From contig JAJCXN010000044.1 of NCBI GenBank assembly GCA_029263415.1, forward strand, positions 186,001-250,000: 64,000 bases of DNA, in the 5' to 3' direction. Both the position numbers and the translations under genes were made by a program. Under the pieces are notes generated by a model, which had not been told where the DNA came from, did not search any database, and saw only the letters and a list, made by a program, of their open reading frames with translations. The DNA comes from Acidobacteriota bacterium (lineage in GTDB: Bacteria > Acidobacteriota > Thermoanaerobaculia > Multivoradales > Multivoraceae). Of this stretch, positions 53,942 through 60,947 are shown one piece after another (position 1 is the stretch's first letter; the number at the start of each line of letters is the position of its first letter).

Positions 53942-54418
53942 CTAGCTATCACCAACTTCCAGCCCCTCGTCCATCGCATCAACCGCGCAGAACGCGATGC
54001 AGGCGAGGTGGGTGCGCTCACCAAAGATAAGGCCGGGAATGGCCATCACTTCACATCCGGAGTCCCCCCGCAGGACGTCGATAACAAGCGAAACGGCGAC
54101 ATAGGTGATCGCCGCCGTCCCTCCCTCCCCTTGACCGAAGAGTAGTCCCCCTCCCTGTCCGAGGAACCAAACCAAGAAGACTGGCCCAACGGCGAGAATG
54201 GCTCCCAACCAGCGGTCAAGGTTACTCAGGTACCGAGAGACCAGCCAGTGCACGAACATATAGAAGATCGTCAGTGAGACGACAAGTCCGAGCGTGCGCA
54301 GGTTGTACGCGCTGCCAGCTTCAAGAAGTACTGGCACATCAATCGCCAAAAGGCCGACGGCGACGAGGAGTCGGGTCATCCGACCAATGGTTCCGGCCTT
54401 CCTGAGCTTCGCTGACAT
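53942..54418 (-). CDS. Small polytopic membrane protein next to merR
   Basis: A 158-residue membrane protein with four helices. The start GTIGRMTRLLVAVGLLA resembles DUF2892-type small membrane proteins, and the end GCEVMAIPGLIFGERTHLACIAF carries a conserved-looking Cys pair (one in GCEVM, one in HLACIAF). It lies downstream of merR on the same strand, 216 bp away, so it may be part of the mercury region. The ATG at 54418 was chosen over an in-frame start at 54481 because the upstream residues are unlike the family. Function unknown; a metal-related role is inference from position only. Confidence 0.6.
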   Translation of the reverse strand: MSAKLRKAGTIGRMTRLLVAVGLLAIDVPVLLEAGSAYNLRTLGLVVSLTIFYMFVHWLVSRYLSNLDRWLGAILAVGPVFLVWFLGQGGGLLFGQGEGGTAAITYVAVSLVIDVLRGDSGCEVMAIPGLIFGERTHLACIAFCAVDAMDEGLEVGDS

Positions 54419-54634
54419 CACTACGACCCGTAGCCTTGAGTTGGGCTTGGCCGCCGAGCAGCAACCGCCCAAGTCCGCCACCTGGCTACATCCCGTTCGC
54501 CGGGCACGCTCTGCGTGCCCACCATTGGACTCTCATCGGCCGGAGCGTGGTTCATGCCTTTCATCAAACATCGAGATGCCGCGGAGGCAGAGCGTTGGTA
54601 TCCACAACTTGTACGAGTGGAGAGATCTCTGTGC

Positions 54635-55054
54635 TCAAACATCGGGTTCCTGCTCGTCGAGGAGATCGAGGATCGGACACTCGGTTCGAGGATCCGTGAT
54701 TTCACAGAGGTCGTGAAGCTCTGTTAGAGCTCGACTCATTTGCTGAAGAGCGCGTGTGCGGCGCTCGATGTTCTCGAGCTTGTTGGCGATCTGTTCACGG
54801 ACCTCGCCGCACAATGCCGCTGATCCCGTCCGCAAGGCAAGAAGTTCTCCGATCTCTTGCAGCGAGAAACCGAGGTTCTTAGCACGACGGATGAACTTCA
54901 AACGGCGAACGGTCTCCTGCGGGTAGTCCCGATAGCCTGACGAAGGTCTGCGTGGAGGATCCGCGATCAAGCCACGCCGCTCGTAGAAACGGATGGTCTC
55001 AACACCAACACCCGCCTCGCTGGCCAACTGTCCTATTGTCAGGCTCTGCGACAT
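54635..55054 (-). CDS. merR: MerR mercury-responsive regulator
   Basis: A 139-residue MerR-family regulator. The N-terminal winged helix has LTIGQLASEAGVGVETIRFY followed by ERRGLI, typical of MerR. Three cysteines fall at residues 82, 117 and 126, which are exactly the Hg(II)-binding positions of Tn501 MerR; the dimerisation helix lies between. This is strong evidence for mercury sensing rather than copper or zinc. The promoter in front has a mer-type operator (55061-55092), and its -10 element ends only 6 bases before the ATG, so the mRNA is probably leaderless. It is divergent in position from, but also seems to control, the operon beginning at 57234. Confidence 0.93.
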   Translation of the reverse strand: MSQSLTIGQLASEAGVGVETIRFYERRGLIADPPRRPSSGYRDYPQETVRRLKFIRRAKNLGFSLQEIGELLALRTGSAALCGEVREQIANKLENIERRTRALQQMSRALTELHDLCEITDPRTECPILDLLDEQEPDV

Positions 55055-55060
55055 AGGAGC

Positions 55061-55092
55061 ACTCTAAACCCTGTACCACCGTACGGAGTCAA
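55061..55092 (-). promoter_or_regulatory. mer-type operator/promoter of merR
   Basis: On the minus strand: -35 TTGACT (55092-55087), then CC GTAC GGTG GTAC, and a -10-like TAGAGT (55066-55061) after a long spacer of 19-20 bp. The GTAC-N4-GTAC dyad and long spacer are hallmarks of mercury MerR promoters, and the first part (TTGACTCCGTAC) equals that at 57102. Confidence 0.85.
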
Positions 55093-55169
55093 GCCACCTG
55101 CCGAGTCTCTTAAGGTCCAGCGGCTGGAGGGCCTTCGAAAGGAGAGCGTTCGGTCCGTCGAGACGAGAT

Positions 55170-56021
55170 CTAGTCTTGGTTCGCGGGACTCTCTGGATTC
55201 AAGAACTCGGCAAGCTCCTTGTGACCCTCATGTGCCGCCCAACCCGCAGGAGTGCGCCGGATCGTGAGATCCTCGCTAGCGGGATCCGCGCCCCGCTCCA
55301 GTAACAGCTCACACATGGCTTGGTGCCCGCGGATGGCAGCCCAGTGCAGGGCCGTACCCCTGAAGTGAAACCCAACTGGAAATGTCCCCACGTTGGCGCC
55401 CCTGTCGAGCAGGAACTCAGCCGCACCCGAGCAGCCGCTCATCGCAGCATAGGCCAAGGCGTTGTCGACGATCTGCTGATCGCCTTGCTGACATCGATCA
55501 TCTTCGAGCACTCCGAACGGGGAGTTGATGCCGCCAGCGCCTGCACGAAGAGACCCTGTCTCATCGAAGAAGCTGAGCATCTCGTCGACGCGCCCCAAAC
55601 CCGCAGCTGCTCGGAGACTAGGAATCGCTGCGCCCCGACCGAGCAGTAGCTCCGCGATGTCGTTGGACCCCCAGTACAAGGATTCTTCCAGCGGTGTCCA
55701 GCCGCCAAGGACGGCCGGGTCTCCGTCGATGGCAGCGCCCTCGGCCATAAGAATCTGCGCGACGACAAGGTTCCCCACGCTCGCTGTGGCAACTAGGGGC
55801 TCATTGACCGGTGAGCCTCGCTCTAGAAGCGCAACCGCCATCCGTGTCTGGACCTCTGAGGAATGACGCAATCCGTCGAGTGCAAGACACTGCATCAAGG
55901 TCGGGTGGCCGCATGATGACCGAGCTGCGGCCAACTGCGGCGCGAGCCTCAGTGCGGCCTCCAGCAACCCTGGACTGCCCTTGCGAATTGCCAGAGCAGC
56001 AGGAAGAAACTTCAAGTCCAT
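55170..56021 (-). CDS. Ankyrin-repeat protein
   Basis: A 283-residue protein made of about eight ankyrin-like repeats (clear units include GWTPLEESLYWGSNDIAELL and GTALHWAAIRGHQAMCELLL). No signal peptide or membrane helix, so it should be cytoplasmic and mediate protein contacts. It is just downstream of the metallopeptidase-like gene (9 bp), suggesting co-transcription, and upstream of merR with a gap of 115 bp. No direct link to metal resistance is evident. Confidence 0.8.
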   Translation of the reverse strand: MDLKFLPAALAIRKGSPGLLEAALRLAPQLAAARSSCGHPTLMQCLALDGLRHSSEVQTRMAVALLERGSPVNEPLVATASVGNLVVAQILMAEGAAIDGDPAVLGGWTPLEESLYWGSNDIAELLLGRGAAIPSLRAAAGLGRVDEMLSFFDETGSLRAGAGGINSPFGVLEDDRCQQGDQQIVDNALAYAAMSGCSGAAEFLLDRGANVGTFPVGFHFRGTALHWAAIRGHQAMCELLLERGADPASEDLTIRRTPAGWAAHEGHKELAEFLNPESPANQD

Positions 56022-56030
56022 CGCTCCGAC

Positions 56031-56843
56031 CTACACTTTGAGGCTTCGCTCAGTGGCGAGACTAGCCGTCCAGCCCTGAAGGCGGCCATACACCGTAGCG
56101 GCTGAAAGGTCGGTGCTCATTAGTTGATCAAAGGTCAATCCCTCAACGCTCATCAAGTACTCCACTAGTAGCTGAGCGCGCAGGTACTGCATCCGGACGG
56201 CGCCAACGTCTTCGGAGCGCAGCTCTTCAAAACGCTTAAGTCGCTGCCTGAGATCGTCGTCGGGGTCGGCTAAAAGAGCCGCCGCGATCGAAGCGTACTC
56301 AGCGTAGCCTTCGCGCTTCCAATGGGGTAAGCGGCGACTCTCGAAGAAACCGAGACGCCGAGTGACCAAAGTGTGGACGATCTCGTGGGTCGCGACATGC
56401 ACAAGATCGCCTTCGAGCAGTGAGTACTTGTAGCGACTCCCGAACCGCGAACGCATCTCATCCAGAAAGGGCTGCGACAGGAAGACCGAATGCACCAAAG
56501 GCGCGTTCACTCCTTGAGAGCTAGGCGACACGCCAAGGACACGAGCAAAGAAGGCGTAGCGCCGCGCGCTCCTACACAGAAACAACCGATGGCGCAGGTT
56601 GGGGCTGTCAATCTCAAGCAGCTCGACTCGCGATTGCACTTGCAAAAGTATGGCCGCGACCTCTGCCTCGATCGGCGCGTCGGAGTAAAGCGACAGATTG
56701 CCCACCTCGATCTCATGCGGGAACATTGGATTGGGGTAGCGAACAATCGCTAGTGGTGCAAGGGCGAGAGCGACGAGAAAGCTACCGGCAACAAAGAGCA
56801 GCCTTCTCGAACTCGGCCAACGATGGCGACTAGCTTCGGTCAT
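56031..56843 (-). CDS. Membrane-anchored gluzincin-type metallopeptidase-like protein
   Basis: A 270-residue protein with an N-terminal helix (LLFVAGSFLVALALAPLAIV) and a peptidase_MA/M61-like domain. HEIVH in HVATHEIVHTLV is the zinc motif HExxH, and the Glu in WKREGYAEYAS is a plausible third ligand, as in gluzincins. The domain is probably periplasmic. The start at 56843 is chosen because GGGGAGGAG lies just before it; a start 20 codons upstream lacks a site. It sits 9 bp upstream of the ankyrin gene on the same strand. Substrate unknown. Confidence 0.75.
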   Translation of the reverse strand: MTEASRHRWPSSRRLLFVAGSFLVALALAPLAIVRYPNPMFPHEIEVGNLSLYSDAPIEAEVAAILLQVQSRVELLEIDSPNLRHRLFLCRSARRYAFFARVLGVSPSSQGVNAPLVHSVFLSQPFLDEMRSRFGSRYKYSLLEGDLVHVATHEIVHTLVTRRLGFFESRRLPHWKREGYAEYASIAAALLADPDDDLRQRLKRFEELRSEDVGAVRMQYLRAQLLVEYLMSVEGLTFDQLMSTDLSAATVYGRLQGWTASLATERSLKV

Positions 56844-57233
56844 TCCGTCTCCTCCCCAATCGTACTCGACGGTAACACCGCGGGCGAGTGCCGCAAGGGT
56901 CACCGCACTTCGGGAGATCTATCAACCTAAGAACGCATGCCTGCCCCCCCAAGAAGTCGATGTCGGCGTGGCCTGACACGGTCGAGCAGCGATGCGAAGA
57001 ACTGCTGCGACCTTGGAGCGCAAGAAGCTCCCCACGAGTGTCTTGTGGGTACTCGGACTGTCAATCACGGCGTCCAGCGGGTCGCGGAGCACAACCGTTC
57101 CTTGACTCCGTACCATGGTACGAGGTTTACGATGGGCCCATGGCATGTCTAACCACTTCGTCTCACCGCGTAACCACCAGCAACGGCCGAACCTCGCCGT
57201 GGGCTCTGGGGTCTGGCCTGCGAAAGGCATCGG
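56844..57233. other. Divergent intergenic region holding the mer operator
   Basis: About 390 bp between the metallopeptidase-like gene (minus) and the CopZ-like gene (plus). The mer-type operator/promoter at 57102-57133 lies here. Very short frames downstream of it (about 57141-57241) lack ribosome-binding sites and are not called. Confidence 0.6.
57102..57133 (+). promoter_or_regulatory. mer-type operator/promoter of the copZ-like / merT-like / selenoprotein operon
   Basis: -35 TTGACT at 57102-57107, then a perfect 14-bp palindrome CGTACCATGGTACG (57109-57122) containing GTAC-N4-GTAC, then a -10-like TTACGA or TACGAT after a 19-20-bp spacer. This is the layout of Tn501-type mer promoters and closely matches the one in front of merR, so the merR product should control this operon. 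Confidence 0.88.
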
Positions 57234-57692
57234 ATGAGTGACGACTGCTGCGACGTCCCAGCGACCAACGGCACTGGATGTTGCCCTGTATCCGGAACAG
57301 CCGGCCAGTCAGTGAAGTGGACCACCGTGTCAGCAATGACTTCGGGGCCAGTGCCGCCGCGTCAAGACTTGGCGCTTTGCTGCGATGCCGAGTGCGAAGT
57401 CGTTTACTTCGGCGAACACGGACTCACGCTTCGAACGAATGAGGTCCGTGTGGTTCCTGGCTTCAAACTCGGAGCCGAAGACCTGGTCTGTTACTGCTTT
57501 CTGCACTCTCGAGAGGCCATCACCACGGAAGCAGAGATCCTCGGAGAGAGCCCGACGCTCGAATCCATCCGAGCCAGTGTGAAGAAGAAGGAGTGCGCGT
57601 GCGAGGTTCGCAATCCGGCCGGCAAGTGCTGCCTCCGCGACGTTCTACGAGTCGTCGACGCCGCAATCTCAAAAGAGGGAGTCACCGAATGA
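57234..57692 (+). CDS. CopZ-like iron-sulfur / zinc metallochaperone domain protein
   Basis: A 152-residue cysteine-rich protein without signal peptide. Cysteine clusters: CC at residues 5-6 and 16-17, CC and C in LALCCDAECEVVYF, CxC in LVCYCFLHSREAI, CAC in KKECACEV and CC in GKCCLRDV. This fits the N-terminal domain of Archaeoglobus-type CopZ, which holds a zinc and a [2Fe-2S] cluster (BFD-like); the usual C-terminal HMA domain is absent. Proteins of this family are often found with mercury or copper genes. It is the first gene after the mer operator and overlaps the next small gene by 4 bp. A role in handling or reducing the incoming metal is inferred. Confidence 0.8.
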   Translation: MSDDCCDVPATNGTGCCPVSGTAGQSVKWTTVSAMTSGPVPPRQDLALCCDAECEVVYFGEHGLTLRTNEVRVVPGFKLGAEDLVCYCFLHSREAITTEAEILGESPTLESIRASVKKKECACEVRNPAGKCCLRDVLRVVDAAISKEGVTE

Positions 57693-57790
57693 AACCGCTT
57701 TCCCTAGTTTGCAGGTGCACCTGTGGTTTCGGCTGTCTGGTTGGCTCTGTGATCTTCGCCGTCACCCTCTTCCAGCGGTTGAGCCTGTGA
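57689..57790 (+). CDS. 33-residue cysteine-rich single-span membrane peptide
   Basis: A very short gene, too small for standard callers. Its ATG lies inside the stop of the CopZ-like gene (ATGA) and its stop overlaps the GTG start of the MerT-like gene (GTGA), so it is the middle link in a chain of coupled genes. The peptide has four cysteines close together (CRCTCGFGC, residues 8-16) followed by a hydrophobic helix (LVGSVIFAVTLF). It could bind Hg(II) at the membrane and pass it between transporter and chaperone. I know no named family. That it is translated is inferred from the perfect overlaps. Confidence 0.65.
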   Translation: MKPLSLVCRCTCGFGCLVGSVIFAVTLFQRLSL

Positions 57791-58158
57791 CCACCAAACA
57801 CAACGTCGGCGCGTGGAGCGCGGCCACTACAGGAGCGGGAGCCGCGGTACTCGCCACCGCCGCCACAGCTTGCTGCGTACCCATCCTCGCACCCCTTTTG
57901 GTGAGCGTACTCGGAGTGTCAGGAGCGATCTGGGCGGCAAATCTAGAGCCTTACAGCCTTCTCATCCTGCTCGCATCAGCCCTTGTCCTAGCCTACGGTT
58001 TCTGGGCCGTATACCGGGTGAGGCCGGTTGCTGAGGGTGAGCTGTGCCCGACGAAGCGCCCATTGCCCATACGAACGATCCTTTTGTTCTCGGCTCTATT
58101 GTGGAGCGTCGCCCTGGTGGTGAATGTCCTCCGTCTCTTGAATGTGCAATTCAGATAG
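57787..58158 (+). CDS. merT: MerT-like mercuric ion transporter
   Basis: A 123-residue membrane protein with three helices. The first helix contains the adjacent Cys pair (Cys29-Cys30 in ATAATACCVPILAP), the Hg(II)-binding site of MerT; a single Cys87 lies in the loop after helix 2, where MerT usually has two. The start is GTG at 57787, overlapping the stop of the small upstream gene; longer frames to 57709 run through that gene in another frame. No MerP is present; the small Cys-rich peptide or the selenoprotein may fill that place. It should move mercuric ions to the cytoplasm. The symbol reflects similarity. Confidence 0.82.
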   Translation: MTTKHNVGAWSAATTGAGAAVLATAATACCVPILAPLLVSVLGVSGAIWAANLEPYSLLILLASALVLAYGFWAVYRVRPVAEGELCPTKRPLPIRTILLFSALLWSVALVVNVLRLLNVQFR

Positions 58159-58177
58159 AAAGCAGAAGGAAGTGGCC

Positions 58178-58756
58178 ATGAATCCCAACAGAACTCTCAA
58201 GGGCAAGAAGCGCTTACTCGCCGCAGGAGTGATCGCCTGCGCTTCTCTGGCAATGGCCCAGGCTGGAGCAAAACATGACGGGGTGATCAGTCAAGACTTC
58301 GAGCCATTCCGTTCGGCCTTCAACGCGGCCTCGGGTAACGTGCGCGCGGTGCTCTTGGTGGGCCCCACGTGAGGGGTTTGTCTTCGGGGGGTCTCCGAAG
58401 TCGACAAAGCATTCAAAGAAGCCGGCATTTCAAATCTGACCGTGCTGGTGATCAACTCCGATCAGCTCGGAGCAAAAGAGAAGCACGTTGCGAACGCCTC
58501 GAAGCTGATGAGCGGTGACAACGTCCACCACTACTGGGACGGCGAAAAGCACGTCGGGAAAGCGATCCAACCTATGATCGAAGGCCTGAGCCAACCGGCC
58601 TGGGACTTCTGGATGCTCTATGAGCCCGGTCGAACCTGGGGGGAGGCCGCCCCAGAACCGGATTGGTGGGAGCACCAACTCGGGGGCCTCCCTCAGAACA
58701 GGAAGCTAGACGCAGTACGCTTCGCTGAGAAAGCTAAGAAGCTCGCCAGACAGTAG
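58178..58756 (+). CDS. Exported thioredoxin-like selenoprotein (UxxC), UGA read as selenocysteine
   Basis: The frame from ATG 58178 (GAAGGA upstream) to TAG 58756 is 192 codons with one internal TGA at codon 65. Residues 1-33 form a signal peptide. The TGA lies exactly at the first Cys position of a thioredoxin-type active site: VLLVGPT-U-GVCLRGVSEV, giving UxxC (U65, C68). Sequence after it continues in the same frame without damage (VHHYWDGEKHVGKAI, WDFWMLYEPGRTW), matching a family of thioredoxin-like proteins with the HYWD motif. A SECIS-like hairpin follows immediately (58382-58400). It is 19 bp after merT in the mer-controlled operon. A periplasmic role in reducing or carrying mercury is inferred; known selenocysteine-assisted organometal systems use a comparable thioredoxin-like (seleno)protein. 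Confidence 0.88.
58370..58372 (+). other. In-frame UGA codon, predicted selenocysteine (residue 65)
   Basis: TGA sits in place of the first Cys codon of a CxxC-type motif, with intact coding sequence on both sides and a hairpin downstream at the distance used by bacterial SECIS elements. Confidence 0.85.
58382..58400 (+). promoter_or_regulatory. Predicted bacterial SECIS hairpin
   Basis: A perfect 6-bp stem CTTCGG / CCGAAG closes a 7-base loop GGGGTCT; outer bases can add a few more pairs (G80-C102 and neighbours). The loop contains GGTCT, the same core as the apical loop of the E. coli fdhF SECIS, and begins 15 bases after the UGA, within the usual range. It lies inside the coding region, as bacterial SECIS elements do. 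Confidence 0.8.
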
Positions 58757-58767
58757 AGCATGGCGCG

Positions 58768-58798
58768 CACACCAGCCGGACCTTGCCGGACTGGTGTG
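58768..58798 (+). terminator. Strong hairpin after the selenoprotein gene
   Basis: Inverted repeat CACACCAG ... CTGGTGTG (8 bp) with an inner CCGG/CCGG pairing and a one-base bulge, starting 12 bp after the stop. There is no T-run after it, so it may be a weak or factor-dependent terminator, or an mRNA-stabilising structure. Confidence 0.5.
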
Positions 58799-59032
58799 GC
58801 GGATCGTTGACAACGAGCCTCGGCTCTAAGAGTCGCTCAAAGCTCGGGCGCCAGTTTCCATACTCGCTGGCCTCACTCAAACGAAGACGACGGATCGGAA
58901 TCCAGTGGTGCCGAGGTTTCGTACCTTGATCAAACGGCGCGCAACTGCGTGAGCGAACAGGCGCTGCCACCCGAAACATGGCACTATTGTCCTGCGAGCG
59001 CAGTCCGTCACAGGCAACCTCGCCCAACCGCA

Positions 59033-59458
59033 ATGTACAAAAAGAACTCCATCGCCACCCTAGCCGCACTGGCTATGGCTCTGTTCGCACCCCTCTGGTG
59101 CGATTGTGCAGAGGCAAGCGTGGATCAGTCGGCAAGTGCCCAGGTGATGCCTGACGCCGACCTCGCTCGGCCAGGCAAAGAACACTGTGCGGAGACGGAC
59201 TCAGAGGGTCCAGCGGAGCTGCCTGACAAGGATCAATGCTGCGACTCAGCAGCAGCGACCTGCCCCACCCTTGAGCGCGCAGACGCTCAAGAGCCTGCTC
59301 CAGAAGCAACGGAGTGGCCTTCAGCACGTCTTGCTGCGCTGATCCCAAGCGCCGAGGAAGGGGGCTTGGCACCGCCAAGAGCCTCTATGCCACCACGGTG
59401 GGAGCCTCAGCTCTCTCTCCCGCCGCTCTTCACACTTCATGGCGCCTTTCTAATCTAA
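59033..59458 (+). CDS. CopL-like cysteine-rich exported metal-binding protein
   Basis: A 141-residue protein with a signal peptide (IATLAALAMALFAPLWC). Cysteines cluster in the mature part (WCDCAEAS, EHCAETD, DQCCDSAAATCPT), then a Pro-rich tail ends with PPLFTLHGAFLI, the typical closing pattern of small CopL/DUF2946-like proteins that precede metal efflux operons. The ATG at 59033 gives a proper signal peptide; a longer frame from 58949 does not. It lies 70 bp upstream of the cusC-like gene. It may bind copper or mercury in the periplasm; exact metal unknown. Confidence 0.7.
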   Translation: MYKKNSIATLAALAMALFAPLWCDCAEASVDQSASAQVMPDADLARPGKEHCAETDSEGPAELPDKDQCCDSAAATCPTLERADAQEPAPEATEWPSARLAALIPSAEEGGLAPPRASMPPRWEPQLSLPPLFTLHGAFLI

Positions 59459-59528
59459 TTCTCCTTTCGGCTGAGTGCGTGCTGCGTCCCCCGACGCGCA
59501 CAACACCCTTAAACCGGAAGGACGAATC

Positions 59529-60947
59529 ATGGATTTCAGAAAGAAGACGACCTGGCTGGTCCTAGCCCAGGGACTAGCGCTCTGCACTGTTGTGCAGGCA
59601 CGACAGGACAGCACGCGGACTGCTTCGGAGGAGACCGAGACCTCGGCACCTCCGGTTGCAGATCGAACACGTGCTGGTGCCAGTCGCTCCGCCTCGCAGC
59701 TCACCGTTGAGTCGACAGGCATTGGGCAGCCTAGATCGCTGTTCGATGAGGTGCTCGAGCGCAACCCAGAGATCGCAAGAGCCCTGTACCTAGCAGCAGC
59801 GGCTGAGGCACTTGCTCCACAGCTGCGAGCCCTGCCAGACCCAACCGCGGCACTCTCGCTGTTTGTGTTGCCACCAGAAACACGCTCTGGGCCGCAACAG
59901 TTCAGTGTCTCCGTTCAGCAGAAGCTGCCCTGGTTCGGGAAGCTCTCACTCAAGGAGAAGGCGGCCACCTACGCAGCAGCTGCTGCTGCTGCTCGCGTTG
60001 AAACAATGCGCCTCGACATGTTGGCGGAGGCTCGCCGTGCTGTTTCAGAGCTGGCCTTCCTAGACGCTAGAGAATCGATCCTCCTCGAGGAGCGGGACGC
60101 TCTGGTCCGCTACGAACGAGCGGCGCAAGCGCGCTACGCCTCTGGCTCTGGACTGCAGCAAGAAATCGTGCGCATCCAGGCGCAGATCACCAGAACTGAT
60201 ACCCGCCTCCTGGGGATTTCTGAACGACGCTGGACGCTCCGTTCGGCACTGAACGCTTTGCGGGATCGACCGGCCGACCACCCTCTCGAAAGCTCCTCAC
60301 TGCCAGAGGCTCACGAGCCAACGTTTGATCTCGCAGCACTCAGGAGCCACGCGCGTTCGCGCCGCCCAGAGATCAATGAAGCGAACGCGGAGATCGCGGC
60401 AGGGCAGGCCCTGGTAGCGCTGGCACAAAAGGGCTACCGACCCGACGTCGCCTTGGGGCTCTCCTACACCGCCGTTGGCCGGCGCGATGATGCTCCAGGA
60501 CTCCTGATACCGCCACCCGACAACGGCGACGACATCCTGGCTCTGAGCGCTTCGCTCAACCTTCCAGTCCGCAAACGCAAACTCGCTGCGGGTGTCGAAC
60601 AAGCACAGGCCCTTCGCAGGGCGGCCGAAGAGAAGAAGCGACAAACCCTCGCCCAAATCGAGGGCTCCATCGGTGATCTTGTCTCCCGTATGCCGCTGCT
60701 CTACCAACACCTTCAACTCCTTGAGAACGTTCTGCTCAAGCAGGCGCGAGAAGCCCTCCGCTCAGCAGAAACGGCGTACGCCACCGGCAAGCTCAACGCC
60801 GTTGACCTCCTGGACTCAGAGATTGTGATGTTCGAGGTCCAAGTGGCAGCTGAACGAACCAGAACCGACCTGGCCGTGGCCTGGATCCAACTCGAACGCA
60901 CGATCGCAGGACCCGCAATGCAGTCAACCGAGAGTCTCAGCCCATGA
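59529..60947 (+). CDS. cusC: Outer-membrane efflux channel of a Cus-type RND pump (TolC family)
   Basis: A 472-residue TolC-family protein. It has a signal peptide (LVLAQGLALCTVVQA), then two copies of the long helical OEP domain (QKLPWFGKLSLKEKAATYAA in the first; ASLNLPVRKRKLAAGVEQAQ in the second), typical of CusC/CzcC. GGAAGGA precedes the ATG at 59529. It overlaps the adaptor gene by 4 bp (ATGA). It would form the exit duct for the CusB/CusA-like pump that follows. The run of GCA/GCT codons near 59976 is a plain Ala stretch. Confidence 0.87.
   Translation: MDFRKKTTWLVLAQGLALCTVVQARQDSTRTASEETETSAPPVADRTRAGASRSASQLTVESTGIGQPRSLFDEVLERNPEIARALYLAAAAEALAPQLRALPDPTAALSLFVLPPETRSGPQQFSVSVQQKLPWFGKLSLKEKAATYAAAAAAARVETMRLDMLAEARRAVSELAFLDARESILLEERDALVRYERAAQARYASGSGLQQEIVRIQAQITRTDTRLLGISERRWTLRSALNALRDRPADHPLESSSLPEAHEPTFDLAALRSHARSRRPEINEANAEIAAGQALVALAQKGYRPDVALGLSYTAVGRRDDAPGLLIPPPDNGDDILALSASLNLPVRKRKLAAGVEQAQALRRAAEEKKRQTLAQIEGSIGDLVSRMPLLYQHLQLLENVLLKQAREALRSAETAYATGKLNAVDLLDSEIVMFEVQVAAERTRTDLAVAWIQLERTIAGPAMQSTESLSP

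Noticed and set aside
53672-54145. Plus-strand frame overlapping the small membrane protein near merR
   Set aside because: Arg/Pro-rich shadow; the minus-strand frame has clear membrane helices and conserved Cys.
57141-57241. Short frames between the mer promoter and the CopZ-like gene
   Set aside because: No ribosome-binding site, no hydrophobic or metal-binding pattern.
58142-58372. Reading the selenoprotein as a truncated gene (pseudogene) ending at TGA 58372
   Set aside because: The TGA falls exactly at a redox-Cys position, the frame goes on intact for 128 codons, and a SECIS-like hairpin follows at the right distance.
59970-59998. GCA/GCT triplet run in cusC as a microsatellite of interest
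   Set aside because: It encodes a plain Ala stretch in a helical region and is not otherwise remarkable.
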